Source: FEN-1350 sp964643355
GTDB lineage: Bacteria; Planctomycetota; Phycisphaerae; Sedimentisphaerales; Anaerohalosphaeraceae
Direction: 5' to 3'
Assembly (NCBI GenBank): GCA_964643355.1
Contig: CAZXPW010000011.1
Location: 34,789 to 98,788, forward strand
Length of the DNA: 64,000 nucleotides
Below are positions 26,964 to 35,577 of this stretch, piece by piece. The translations under genes were made by a program, and so were the position numbers. The first letter of the stretch is position 1, and each line of letters opens with the position of its first letter. The notes under the pieces are model-generated. The model ran no database searches. It had not been told where the DNA came from and was given only the letters and a program-made list of their open reading frames with translations.

Positions 26964-26992
26964 AGTATAACGATTCCCCGTCGAAAATGCAA
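26964..26992 (-). promoter_or_regulatory. Promoter of the iorAB-paaK-dctPQM operon
   Basis: On the minus strand TTGCAT (26987-26992), 17 bp and TATACT (26964-26969). The -10 matches in 5 of 6 positions and the -35 in 4. The predicted start near 26957 gives an 80-nt leader before iorA. Confidence 0.6.
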
Positions 26993-27004
26993 ATCTCCCC
27001 CTCC

Positions 27005-27120
27005 AAAAAATCGGGTGTGGCCTTTGTGGAGGGCCGTGCTCCGTTGCGGCCGGGAATCGAACCCGACGGAGTGGATCCCTCCAATTGCCGTTTGTTGAAC
27101 CTGCGGCATTCCGGACAATT
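27005..27120 (-). other. tRNA T-arm-like stretch in the iorA-gpmI intergenic region
   Basis: The 330-bp gap 26877-27206 holds divergent promoters and, between them, a G/C-rich stretch. On the minus strand it contains TCGGGTTCGATTCCCGG (27045-27061), a good T-stem and T-loop. A six-T run follows at 27005-27010, after a short GGCC-bounded stem. I could not fold the rest into a cloverleaf: the base stretch after the T-arm (CCGCAAC) has no 5' partner at the expected distance, and no anticodon arm is in register. It may be a decayed tRNA, a tRNA-like small RNA or chance. Confidence 0.3.
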
Positions 27121-27147
27121 GACTTTTCGGCCCTCGGCCGGTAGGAT
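27119..27147 (+). promoter_or_regulatory. Putative promoter of gpmI
   Basis: TTGACT (27119-27124), a 17-bp spacer and TAGGAT (27142-27147) precede the gpmI start by about 60 bp. The -35 is strong and the -10 moderate. Confidence 0.5.
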
Positions 27148-27206
27148 GGTTCGGCTATCTCCGATGGGAGTTAATCTTTCGAGTCACTCTGAAGATAGGA
27201 CGATTC

Positions 27207-28778
27207 ATGACCCAAAGCGTACAACTGAGACAACGACCGAATGTGATGATCATCCGCGACGGATGGGGCTACAACCCCAATCCCGCCGAGGATAAATTCA
27301 ATGCCATTAAGCAGGCCCGCGTGCCGGTGGACACAATGCTGATGCGCGATTATCCGCACACCCTCTTGCGAACCTACGGCGAGGATGTAGGCCTTCCCGA
27401 AGGCACGATGGGTAACAGCGAAGTCGGGCATCAAAATATCGGCGCCGGCCGGATCGTCTATCAGGACTCCGTGCGGATCACGATCTCAATCCGCGAAGGC
27501 GACTTTTTCCAGAACGAACAACTGCTCAAGGCCGTCGAAAACGCCAAGACGAAAAAGAGCAAGCTCCATCTGATGGGCCTGTGCAGCGATATCGGCGTGC
27601 ATTCCTTGTTGGGCCACCTTTACGGACTGCTGGAACTGGCCAAACGAAATGGCCTGGACTGCGTCTATCTCCATGCCTTCACCGACGGCCGCGACTCGCC
27701 GCCCACCAGCGGAGCCGGATATCTGTCCGACATCGAGAAAAAGATGGCCGAAATCGGCGTCGGCAAGGTTGCCTCCGTCATGGGCCGTTTTTATGCGATG
27801 GACCGCGACAACCGGTGGGACCGCGTGCAGGCCGCCTATGAATGCATGACTCAGGGCAGAGGCGCGCGGGCCGCCACCGTCTCCGAGGCCATCCAGGCCA
27901 GCTACGCCAAGGAAGAAACCGACGAGTTCATCAAACCCGTCAACATCTCCGGCCCGGATGGTAACCCCATCGCGCTTGTCGAAGACGGGGACAGCGTGAT
28001 CTTTTTCAACTTCCGCGGCGACCGTCCGCGTGAGATCACCCGCGCCTTTGTCGAAGGAGATACCTTCAAGGGCTTTGCCCGAGCCGTCACTCGCAAACTG
28101 TTTTATGTCTGCATGACCGAATACGACGCGAAAATACCGGCTCCGGCCGCTTTTGAAAAACAAAAGGCACAGGTCAACATCGCTGGCGAATACTTCAGCA
28201 AACTCGGCCTCAAGCAGTTCCGCTGTGCCGAGACTGAAAAATATGCCCATGTCACTTTCTTTTATAACGGAGGCCAGGAAACCACCTTCCCCGGCGAAGA
28301 CCGTCAGATCATCCCCTCGCCCAAGGTCCAGACCTACGATCTGCAGCCCGAGATGAGTGCTGTCGCCGTTTGCGAGGAGGTGCTCAAGCGACTGGACAGC
28401 CGACAATACGATGTCGTCATTGTCAACTTCGCCAATCCGGATATGGTCGGCCACACGGGTGTGCTGGAAGCGGCGATCAAGGCCGCCGAGACCGTCGATG
28501 CCTGCGTCGGCCGCATCGTCGACAAAGTCAAACAGCTCGGGGGTTCTGCCGTGATCCTGGCCGATCACGGCAACTTCGAAAAGATGTGGGACTTTGAAAA
28601 CAACATGCCCCACACCGCGCATACCGTCGGTGATGTACCGTTCATCGTCTTCGATGAGCGATTCAAGAGTCGCAAAATGGCGCCGTTGGGGCGTCTCGCC
28701 GATGCCGTGCCGACCTTTCTGGAAGTCATGGGCGTTCCGAAACCGGCTGAAATGACCGGAAAAAGCTTGCTGCTGTGA
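27207..28778 (+). CDS. gpmI: 2,3-bisphosphoglycerate-independent phosphoglycerate mutase
   Basis: 523 residues. It interconverts 3- and 2-phosphoglycerate in glycolysis using two Mn2+ and a phosphoserine. Visible sites: IIRDGWGYNP (metal Asp), EGTMGNSEVGHQNIGAGR (nucleophile Ser), HAFTDGRDSPPTSG, GRFYAMDRDNRWDR, NFANPDMVGHTG, and LADHGNFEKMWD near the C-terminus. Length and motif order match the bacterial enzyme. The stop codon lies 23 bp before the mutL start; the two are probably co-transcribed. Confidence 0.95.
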   Translation: MTQSVQLRQRPNVMIIRDGWGYNPNPAEDKFNAIKQARVPVDTMLMRDYPHTLLRTYGEDVGLPEGTMGNSEVGHQNIGAGRIVYQDSVRITISIREGDFFQNEQLLKAVENAKTKKSKLHLMGLCSDIGVHSLLGHLYGLLELAKRNGLDCVYLHAFTDGRDSPPTSGAGYLSDIEKKMAEIGVGKVASVMGRFYAMDRDNRWDRVQAAYECMTQGRGARAATVSEAIQASYAKEETDEFIKPVNISGPDGNPIALVEDGDSVIFFNFRGDRPREITRAFVEGDTFKGFARAVTRKLFYVCMTEYDAKIPAPAAFEKQKAQVNIAGEYFSKLGLKQFRCAETEKYAHVTFFYNGGQETTFPGEDRQIIPSPKVQTYDLQPEMSAVAVCEEVLKRLDSRQYDVVIVNFANPDMVGHTGVLEAAIKAAETVDACVGRIVDKVKQLGGSAVILADHGNFEKMWDFENNMPHTAHTVGDVPFIVFDERFKSRKMAPLGRLADAVPTFLEVMGVPKPAEMTGKSLLL

Positions 28779-28801
28779 TCCACCAGCGAGGGGGTGCCTC
28801 G

Positions 28802-30676
28802 ATGGGCAAAATCGTCGTCCTGGACGACACGATGGTCAACATGATCGCCGCCGGCGAGGTCATTGAGCGGCCGGCCAGCGTCGTCAAGGAATTGCTCGAA
28901 AACAGTATCGACGCTGGAGCCGACCGGATTCTTGTGCGAATCGAAGACGGCGGACGCAAGAGCATCGCCGTTATCGATAACGGAACCGGTATTGATCCCG
29001 ATGATCTTCCTCGAGCGGTCATGCCCCACGCCACCAGCAAGCTCGCCGCCATTGAGGATCTCCACAACATCCGCACGATGGGTTTTCGCGGCGAGGCCCT
29101 GGCCAGCATCGCCGCCGTCGCCGCTGTATCCATCGTCAGCCGACCGGCCGATTCGATCTCTGCCTCGCGACTGGATATCGACTGCGGCTCCATCGAACCT
29201 GTTCGACCTTGCTCCGGCTCCGTGGGAACCACAATCGAGGTTCGCGACTTGTTCTACAAGTTGCCCGCGCGCCGAAAATTCCTCCGAACTGCCAACACCG
29301 AAATGGGCCACATCACCGAACAGTTCACCCGAATCGCACTCGCCCATACCAATATCGACCTGACCCTTGAGCACAACGGCCGAACGCTCTACCATCTGAC
29401 TGGCGGACAAGGGCTGCGACAACGAATCGCCGAGTTATTCAGCCGGCCGGTCGCGGATGACTTGCTCGAAGCAGCCGCAAGCGAGCGCGGCATGACCGTC
29501 AATGCCTTGATCGGCACGCCCACCGGGGCCCGCGGGACCGGCAACCTTCAGTATATCTTCCTCAACCGCCGCTTCATCCGGGATAAATTCATCAGCCATG
29601 CCCTTCGCGAGGCCTATCGCGGCCTGATCGAACCTAACAAATACCCCGTCGTTTTCCTCTTCCTGGAAATGCCAACCGAGGAATTTGATGTCAATGTCCA
29701 CCCGACCAAGATCGAGGTTCGCTTTCAGAACGGCAACTTCGTTCATTCCCAGGTCCTGGCCGTCCTCCGCGAAAAACTCCTCGGGACCAATCTCGATGTC
29801 CCCGCTCGTCTTCGAACTCCGCGCGCGGCACTTCCATCGGAATCGGCAGAACCCGCCGGTGATCTTGCCCGCAAGGAGCGGATTGCCCGGGCAATGGCCG
29901 AATTCTTCCAGAACCACAAACCCTCCACACAACCCCGACTGGAATTTCCGGATGCCCAACCCATCCGCCATCCGTCCTTGACTTCGACGCAAACGGGGAC
30001 GACCTTGGAGTCGGCTCAGCCAACAACCGCTACTTCTGAACAATCGCCTTCCGTATATAGCGAACCACATCCTGCGGTCGTACCTCTTCCCGACCTGCTC
30101 GGCGGCCGATACCTCCAGATCCACAACAGCTACATTGTCACCCAGTCCGAGGAGGGTTTCGTTATCATCGATCAGCACGCCCTCCACGAACGAATCCTCT
30201 ACGAACAACTTTGCCGAAAAATCAGCGAAGGCCCCCTGCCTTCCCAGCGTCTGCTGATCCCCGAAACACTGGATGTTTCCGACACCCAACTCGAAGCCAT
30301 TCGCGAAAACTCCGAACTGCTGGAGCAACTGGGCCTGGAACTGGAACCATTTGGTCCGCGAACTATCGCCATCCAGTCGTTTCCGGTACTGGCAGCGAAT
30401 CTTCGTCCTCTCGAATTTGTCCAAGACCTTCTCGACCGCCTGACCGACGACGCTCTTCGCGTGGACCGCGAGCGGCTCCTCCACGAAATCCTCGACATGG
30501 CCGCCTGCAAGGCCGCCATCAAGGCCGGCCAACCGCTCTCCCCACAGGAAATCGAACAGCTCCTTGCCGATCGAGACGCCGTCCAGCGGGCCAGCCGATG
30601 CCCTCACGGCCGTCCCACCACAATCCGATTTACCCTTGGCGAACTCGAAAAACAATTCAAACGAACGGGGTTTTAA
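28802..30676 (+). CDS. mutL: DNA mismatch repair protein MutL with endonuclease motif
   Basis: 624 residues from the ATG at 28802, with GAGGGGG upstream; an overlapping GTG at 28775 is a weaker alternative. The GHKL ATPase domain has MIAAGEVIERPASVVKELLE, DNGTGI and TMGFRGEALASIAAV. The linker (about residues 335-425) is Ser/Thr/Pro-rich. The C-terminal domain carries DQHALHERILYE, which fits the DQHA-X2-E-X4-E metal site of latent MutL endonucleases, together with ACKAAIKAGQPLS and CPHGRPT. It therefore belongs to the nicking MutL class found in bacteria without MutH. No mutS is in the window. Confidence 0.94.
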   Translation: MGKIVVLDDTMVNMIAAGEVIERPASVVKELLENSIDAGADRILVRIEDGGRKSIAVIDNGTGIDPDDLPRAVMPHATSKLAAIEDLHNIRTMGFRGEALASIAAVAAVSIVSRPADSISASRLDIDCGSIEPVRPCSGSVGTTIEVRDLFYKLPARRKFLRTANTEMGHITEQFTRIALAHTNIDLTLEHNGRTLYHLTGGQGLRQRIAELFSRPVADDLLEAAASERGMTVNALIGTPTGARGTGNLQYIFLNRRFIRDKFISHALREAYRGLIEPNKYPVVFLFLEMPTEEFDVNVHPTKIEVRFQNGNFVHSQVLAVLREKLLGTNLDVPARLRTPRAALPSESAEPAGDLARKERIARAMAEFFQNHKPSTQPRLEFPDAQPIRHPSLTSTQTGTTLESAQPTTATSEQSPSVYSEPHPAVVPLPDLLGGRYLQIHNSYIVTQSEEGFVIIDQHALHERILYEQLCRKISEGPLPSQRLLIPETLDVSDTQLEAIRENSELLEQLGLELEPFGPRTIAIQSFPVLAANLRPLEFVQDLLDRLTDDALRVDRERLLHEILDMAACKAAIKAGQPLSPQEIEQLLADRDAVQRASRCPHGRPTTIRFTLGELEKQFKRTGF

Positions 30677-30723
30677 TAACGAAATAGAGATTGTCGGGGC
30701 ACATTTTTGGAATAGGAGGCGAT

Positions 30724-31848
30724 ATGAAGAAACGACGGTTCTGGCTGGTTCTGGTAATTCTCCTGGGAATGATGGCGGCGGGATTCAGCTATTGGCTCCG
30801 TAATCAGATGCGTTACGAAATCATCGAAATCCCCTTGCCTGTCGGATTTAATGAGCCCTATTCCGTGCAACTCAACGATGCCGGAGCATTTGTGACCATC
30901 ATGAATTCCCTTTCCGACAATTCCCAGCATATCTTTTCCTGGAATCGGGATATCGGATTCAACGATCTGGGGAATCTAGGAATCGACGGGCAGGACATTG
31001 GAATTCTGGATATCAATAACGCCGGCCAGTTTGTCGGCATCTATTCAGTCCCCTCACAATTGGTCAAGGAGGCCGATCAATTGAGCATCAAACCCAGACA
31101 ACTCTGTTCCTTTTTCTATGATCCCCAGATCGGCCTTCGCAATATTCCCCCCACCCCCGGCCGGATTATGCCCTGGGCTACCGCCATTAACAACCTCGGC
31201 CAGGTCGCCGGAATGGACCACACTCCTCCCGACAACAACGGAAACATCAGTATGAACCTGTTCCTCTGGACCCTCGATGGAGAAACCGAAGACCTTAAGG
31301 CCCCCGGCTTCCCCCAGGACATCAACGACTCCGGCCATATCGTCGGCGAGACATTTCGACCCAACAACGGCTTTTTCTGGTCGAGAAAAACCGGACAAAT
31401 TCTATTCGGGATTCCCGCAACCAGCGATCGGTTTTCGGCAAAGATCAACAACGCCGATCAGGTCATAGGCCTCTGTGGTCCGGATCTGAATCAATGTCGT
31501 CCCTTTCGCTGGGATGTCCGACGCGGGTTTCGCCCATTCGGACAGAGAAACAACAATCTGTCCAATGTCACCGATATCACCGATGACGGCGGTTATTGCC
31601 TGTGGATCCGACGATCCTGGAAACTGCCCTTCGAACTGGGCGAGGGACAAAAGGAGCAATCCATCGTTGCGATCCCCGGTCGATCCAAAACCAACTTGAA
31701 TCGCCTGTTTGGCAAGTCGGGCATCAACTTTATCGCCGCCGACATGAACAACAACGGCTGGATCCTCGGCATTACCCGGGATAAACAATCGAATCAATTT
31801 CGAGATCTGATTCTTTTGGTCCCCACAAATTATCCGAAATCCAAATAA
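30724..31848 (+). CDS. Membrane-anchored HAF-repeat protein of unknown function
   Basis: 374 residues from the ATG at 30724 with AGGAGG 5 nt upstream. One N-terminal membrane segment (FWLVLVILLGMMAAGFSYWL) anchors an extracytoplasmic domain. The domain is built of repeats with the HAF-type pattern of an INxxGQ/xVG core: DINNAGQFVGIYS, AINNLGQVAGMDH, DINDSGHIVGETF, KINNADQVIGLCG and DMNNNGWILGITR. Such repeats form a beta-propeller-like fold in other proteins. Function is unknown. It lies 47 bp after mutL and may share its transcript, though nothing links the functions. Confidence 0.7.
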   Translation: MKKRRFWLVLVILLGMMAAGFSYWLRNQMRYEIIEIPLPVGFNEPYSVQLNDAGAFVTIMNSLSDNSQHIFSWNRDIGFNDLGNLGIDGQDIGILDINNAGQFVGIYSVPSQLVKEADQLSIKPRQLCSFFYDPQIGLRNIPPTPGRIMPWATAINNLGQVAGMDHTPPDNNGNISMNLFLWTLDGETEDLKAPGFPQDINDSGHIVGETFRPNNGFFWSRKTGQILFGIPATSDRFSAKINNADQVIGLCGPDLNQCRPFRWDVRRGFRPFGQRNNNLSNVTDITDDGGYCLWIRRSWKLPFELGEGQKEQSIVAIPGRSKTNLNRLFGKSGINFIAADMNNNGWILGITRDKQSNQFRDLILLVPTNYPKSK

Positions 31849-31955
31849 TCTTTACACCGATTGCGCCTCCCCCGCCTCGTCTTTTTGCTTGATATTGGCC
31901 CCCGGTAGCCGATAATAAAGGAGGTTCGTGAAAATCGAAAATCCCGATTGAATGG

Positions 31956-33341
31956 ATGGATTATCGGATGTTGCTGGATAGCCGCTTAGTACAGATCTGG
32001 GAAAACCTGGCCTTCAACAAGTTGTTGAAGGCCTTTCCCGTTGCCGTTTCACCGACTCGCCTGATGCTCGGACTGTTGGCTCTCGGTTCGATCGCACTGA
32101 TCGGCTGGCTAATGGACCTGGGCACCCGCAGTGTTCTGGTCAAATTCCCCCCTCAGTCCCCAGCCAAGGAGGTCGCCATCTATGCTTCAGACCTCGAACA
32201 AACGATCCTCGAATATGGCCAGCGCACCAAATCCATCATCGAGAAAGCCCGGCAAGCCAAAACCACCGACAAATCCCCCGTTGAAATCCGTCTTGGCGTA
32301 TTCACCACCCTGTGGCGATTCGGGTCCACACAATTTAACGAAGCGGCAATGGCTCTTCTGACACCCAATCGTGCCAATCTTCTCGATCGGTTTTCGGCGA
32401 TTTTAACGCATATCGCTTTCTGTTTTGTCGGCCTGTTCTGGGCTTTCCGGGATCACACACTCTATAGCAGTATCTTTTTTTTGCTTTCCGGTTTACTCCT
32501 CTGTTTTTTTGGCGGCGCGATCTGCCGCAGTGCGGCCCTCGACTATGGTCGGGGGGAAAAACCCGGCCTGCTTGAAGTCATGTCGTTTAGCGCCCAGAAA
32601 TTCGGTTCGCTGATCTCGGCGCCAGCCCTTGTGATCGCTATCATGATCGGCTCCGGATTGTTCGTCGTTCTGCTCGGCGCTTTGGCCAATATCCCCTGGG
32701 GAGCGGGTCCTATTCTTTTGGGGCTGGGGCTAGGGCTGGCCCTGTTGTTCGGCCTGTTCACCGTCCTACTGTTAATCGGTACCCTGGCCGGAGCCAATCT
32801 GATGTTTCCCATCATCGCCTATGAAGGTTCCGACGGCTATGATGCCGTCAGCCGTTCCCTCCGCTATGTCTTTTCCCGTCCCTTTTGGGTCCTGTTCTAC
32901 AATCTGGCTGCCGTTATCTATGGCATCCTGTCTTATCTAATTGTGCGACTCTTCGCCTTCCTGGTCCTGCTCACCACTTATGGCCTTCTCCGTCTGGGTC
33001 TCTATACCTCCGCCGGAGCCGAGCGGCTGGACCGGCTCTGGTCTTGTCCCTCTTTCTTTTTCCTGATCGGCCCGGACGGTTCCCCACAAGGGGGTCCTGA
33101 GACCGTGGGGTATGTCCTGATCCGCTTGACTCTTCTGTTCGTTGTGGGATTGGTGGTATCGTTTGTAATCAGCTTTGTTTGCTCCGCCAATACGATCATT
33201 TATTCTCTCCTTCGACGCCATATTGACCGAGTCAGCACCGTCAAGGTCCATGTCAAACTCGACGAAGTTCTTGGCCCGTATTCCCGCCTCGACGCCGAAT
33301 CTTCCACCCCCGAAACCAAAGAATCCCTCTTTCGGAAATAG
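31956..33341 (+). CDS. Polytopic membrane protein of unknown function
   Basis: 461 residues. A membrane segment near residues 33-50 (LMLGLLALGSIALIGWLMDL) is followed by a polar, partly helical stretch, then six or so further segments (AHIAFCFVGLFWAF region, SSIFFLLSGLLLCFFGGAIC, ALVIAIMIGSGLFVVLLGAL, LLGLGLGLALLFGLFTVLLL, VLFYNLAAVIYGILSYLIV, LLFVVGLVVSFVISFVCSA). A cytoplasmic tail (KVHVKLDEVLGPYSRLDAES) ends it. I recognise no family with certainty. Its stop is 2 bp from the start of the sugar dehydratase gene, so the two are co-expressed; a role in envelope polysaccharide export is possible but unproven. Confidence 0.7.
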   Translation: MDYRMLLDSRLVQIWENLAFNKLLKAFPVAVSPTRLMLGLLALGSIALIGWLMDLGTRSVLVKFPPQSPAKEVAIYASDLEQTILEYGQRTKSIIEKARQAKTTDKSPVEIRLGVFTTLWRFGSTQFNEAAMALLTPNRANLLDRFSAILTHIAFCFVGLFWAFRDHTLYSSIFFLLSGLLLCFFGGAICRSAALDYGRGEKPGLLEVMSFSAQKFGSLISAPALVIAIMIGSGLFVVLLGALANIPWGAGPILLGLGLGLALLFGLFTVLLLIGTLAGANLMFPIIAYEGSDGYDAVSRSLRYVFSRPFWVLFYNLAAVIYGILSYLIVRLFAFLVLLTTYGLLRLGLYTSAGAERLDRLWSCPSFFFLIGPDGSPQGGPETVGYVLIRLTLLFVVGLVVSFVISFVCSANTIIYSLLRRHIDRVSTVKVHVKLDEVLGPYSRLDAESSTPETKESLFRK

Positions 33342-33343
33342 CC

Positions 33344-35569
33344 ATGGCCGAACCCGCTCCTTCCTCCTCCGCAACCGATCCCACCCCAAGGCCCAGGGTG
33401 GAGTCCGTCTCCTGGTTCCTTCGCTGGCGAAGACCGCTGATCGTCGGAGCGCATCTGGCATCCTTTATCCTGTCGATGTTTCTGGCGTTCCTGTTCGTCC
33501 ACAGTATGCACCTCGACCGACGATGGATGGTCTTTCCGTTCCCAATCCTCCTGCTGGTGGCCGTCCCGATCAAAATCGTCGTCTTTGGTTGTTTCCGGCA
33601 ATATCGCGGGTGGTGGAGATATGTCGGAATCGCCGACCTTGTGGATATCGCCAAAGGGGCCGTTCTTTCGGCGCTCCTGATTATTATTCTATGGTATATG
33701 CATTGTAACAGAATCATACCTTCCTATCGTTGGATGAACGGCGACGAAATTCAGGCGGAATTTGACGATATTCTCAAACAGACTGAAATCCTCCGGCAGC
33801 AATTGGTAATCAACCCCGATGAAGAATTAATCCGACAAAGACTGTCGCTCGCCAAACGCCGATATAATCTCCAGGGAATGCTGGATCTGGTGAATGCAAC
33901 GCAATACAACGATATTCGTCGGCAACTGATGGAACTGCGAAACACCCCCCTTTCCGCCGACGAACAAGAAAGACAATTGCAGATCGAAAAGATCGAAGCC
34001 CTCGAATCACGAGGCCTTGAGATCCGCCAGAAGCAGATGGCCATCGAAGGCGTCATCATGATCGATTTGTTCGCCACAATTCTGATTTTGGCCTCTCTGC
34101 GAATGTTTGTCCGTCTCTACCATGAAGAATTTTCGGCCGACAAATCGGCACGCCAAAAACGGCTCCTGATCGTCGGCGCCGGAAACGCCGGAGAGGCCCT
34201 CCTCCGCGAGATTACCCGTCTTCGTTCGGGATTCAAGGTCGTGGGTTTCGCCGATGACGATCCTCACAAGCGAGGGACCAGTATTCACGGAATCCCCGTC
34301 CTCGGCAGGTTGGAAGATCTACCCAAAATCTGCAAAAAATTCGATATCGACGAAATCGCCATCGCGATTCCCAGTGCCACCCGTCCTCAGCTTCGGCGAA
34401 TTATTCAAATCTGCGAAGGAACCCAACTTCGTTTCCGCACCGTTCCATCCATAACCGACATTGCCTCCGGAAAATTACAGGTTTCCCAGATCCGAGATGT
34501 CGAAATCAACGACTTGCTCGGCCGAGATGTCGTGCAACTGGACCTGGACAAGATCGGGCAATTTCTGCGAGGCAAAGTAATCCTTGTCACCGGCGCCGGG
34601 GGTTCGATTGGTTCGGAGATGTGCCGCCAAGTTTGTCACTTCGATCCCAAATGTCTCCTGCTTCTGGAACAGGCCGAAAATCCCCTGTTCTTTATCGAGA
34701 GGGAACTGCGAAAAGGATTTCCCAAGCTCGACTTGCGTCCGGTTATCGCGGATATCACCGACCGTGTCCGCATCGAGCAAATCTTTGAACAATACAAACC
34801 CGAAGTGGTGATTCACGCCGCCGCCCACAAACATGTTCCGCTGATGGAGGCCAACCCCGGCGAGGCCCTCAAGAACAACATCCTCGGAACCATGACCATC
34901 GCCAATGCCGCCGATCGCTTTGGGGCCGGCAGCTTTGTGATGATCAGCACCGACAAAGCCGTCAATCCCACCAGCATCATGGGTTCGACCAAACGCATCG
35001 CCGAGTTGTACATTCAGGACCTGAACACAACCAGCAAGACTCACTTCATCACCGTCCGTTTCGGGAATGTGCTGGGTTCCAATGGTTCGGTCGTCCCCAT
35101 TTTCAAAAAACAGATCGCCGAAGGCGGCCCTGTAACGGTGACCGATCCCGAAATGAAACGCTACTTCATGACGATCCCCGAGGCCAGCCAGCTCGTGTTG
35201 GAAGCGGCCGCGATGGGTTCCGGAGGCGAAATCTTTGTGCTGGATATGGGTGATCCGGTCAAAATCGTCCATCTGGCGCGCGAACTGATCACCCTGAGCG
35301 GCTTTCGTCCCGACGAAGACATCGAGATCGTCTATACGGGCCTGCGGCCCGGCGAAAAACTGTTCGAAGAACTCTCGATCAAGGGCGAGGATATGTTGCC
35401 CACCCGGCATCCAAAGATCGCCATCTGGAAAACGATCCCCACGGATCGCCAGGTTCTGCGGGACAAAATCGGACGCTTGCTGGAAACCGCCGCCACACAA
35501 GATCGGCAGACCATTATTGCGGGAATTCGGAATTTGGTTCCCGAATTCATGGGCAAGATCGAAGGGTAA
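33344..35569 (+). CDS. CapD/FlaA1-type nucleoside-diphosphate-sugar 4,6-dehydratase with extracytoplasmic coiled-coil insertion
   Basis: 741 residues. Four N-terminal membrane segments (about 33-52, 63-82, 104-120, 237-256) precede a CoA-binding-like domain (LLIVGAGNAGEALLREI) and the catalytic extended SDR domain (VTGAGGSIGSEMCRQ, HAAAHKHVPLMEANPGEAL). The active site is NPTSIMGSTKR, a Ser-Met-Lys triad as in WbpM and FlaA1, so it should be a UDP-GlcNAc-type 4,6-dehydratase in O-antigen or capsule sugar synthesis. Between segments 3 and 4 (residues about 131-236) lies an unusual ~105-residue charged helical region (DDILKQTEILRQQL, QERQLQIEKIEALESRGLEI). Ordinary members have a short loop there. 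Confidence 0.85.
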   Translation: MAEPAPSSSATDPTPRPRVESVSWFLRWRRPLIVGAHLASFILSMFLAFLFVHSMHLDRRWMVFPFPILLLVAVPIKIVVFGCFRQYRGWWRYVGIADLVDIAKGAVLSALLIIILWYMHCNRIIPSYRWMNGDEIQAEFDDILKQTEILRQQLVINPDEELIRQRLSLAKRRYNLQGMLDLVNATQYNDIRRQLMELRNTPLSADEQERQLQIEKIEALESRGLEIRQKQMAIEGVIMIDLFATILILASLRMFVRLYHEEFSADKSARQKRLLIVGAGNAGEALLREITRLRSGFKVVGFADDDPHKRGTSIHGIPVLGRLEDLPKICKKFDIDEIAIAIPSATRPQLRRIIQICEGTQLRFRTVPSITDIASGKLQVSQIRDVEINDLLGRDVVQLDLDKIGQFLRGKVILVTGAGGSIGSEMCRQVCHFDPKCLLLLEQAENPLFFIERELRKGFPKLDLRPVIADITDRVRIEQIFEQYKPEVVIHAAAHKHVPLMEANPGEALKNNILGTMTIANAADRFGAGSFVMISTDKAVNPTSIMGSTKRIAELYIQDLNTTSKTHFITVRFGNVLGSNGSVVPIFKKQIAEGGPVTVTDPEMKRYFMTIPEASQLVLEAAAMGSGGEIFVLDMGDPVKIVHLARELITLSGFRPDEDIEIVYTGLRPGEKLFEELSIKGEDMLPTRHPKIAIWKTIPTDRQVLRDKIGRLLETAATQDRQTIIAGIRNLVPEFMGKIEG

Positions 35570-35577
35570 CCCTCCCG

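Noticed and set aside
26819..27118. 99-codon minus-strand frame overlapping iorA start and the T-arm-like stretch
   Set aside because: It crosses the iorA promoter and start; the composition is that of translated intergenic DNA.
27000..27130. Complete tRNA gene
   Set aside because: Only the T-arm fits; no acceptor partner, D-arm or anticodon arm in register on either strand.
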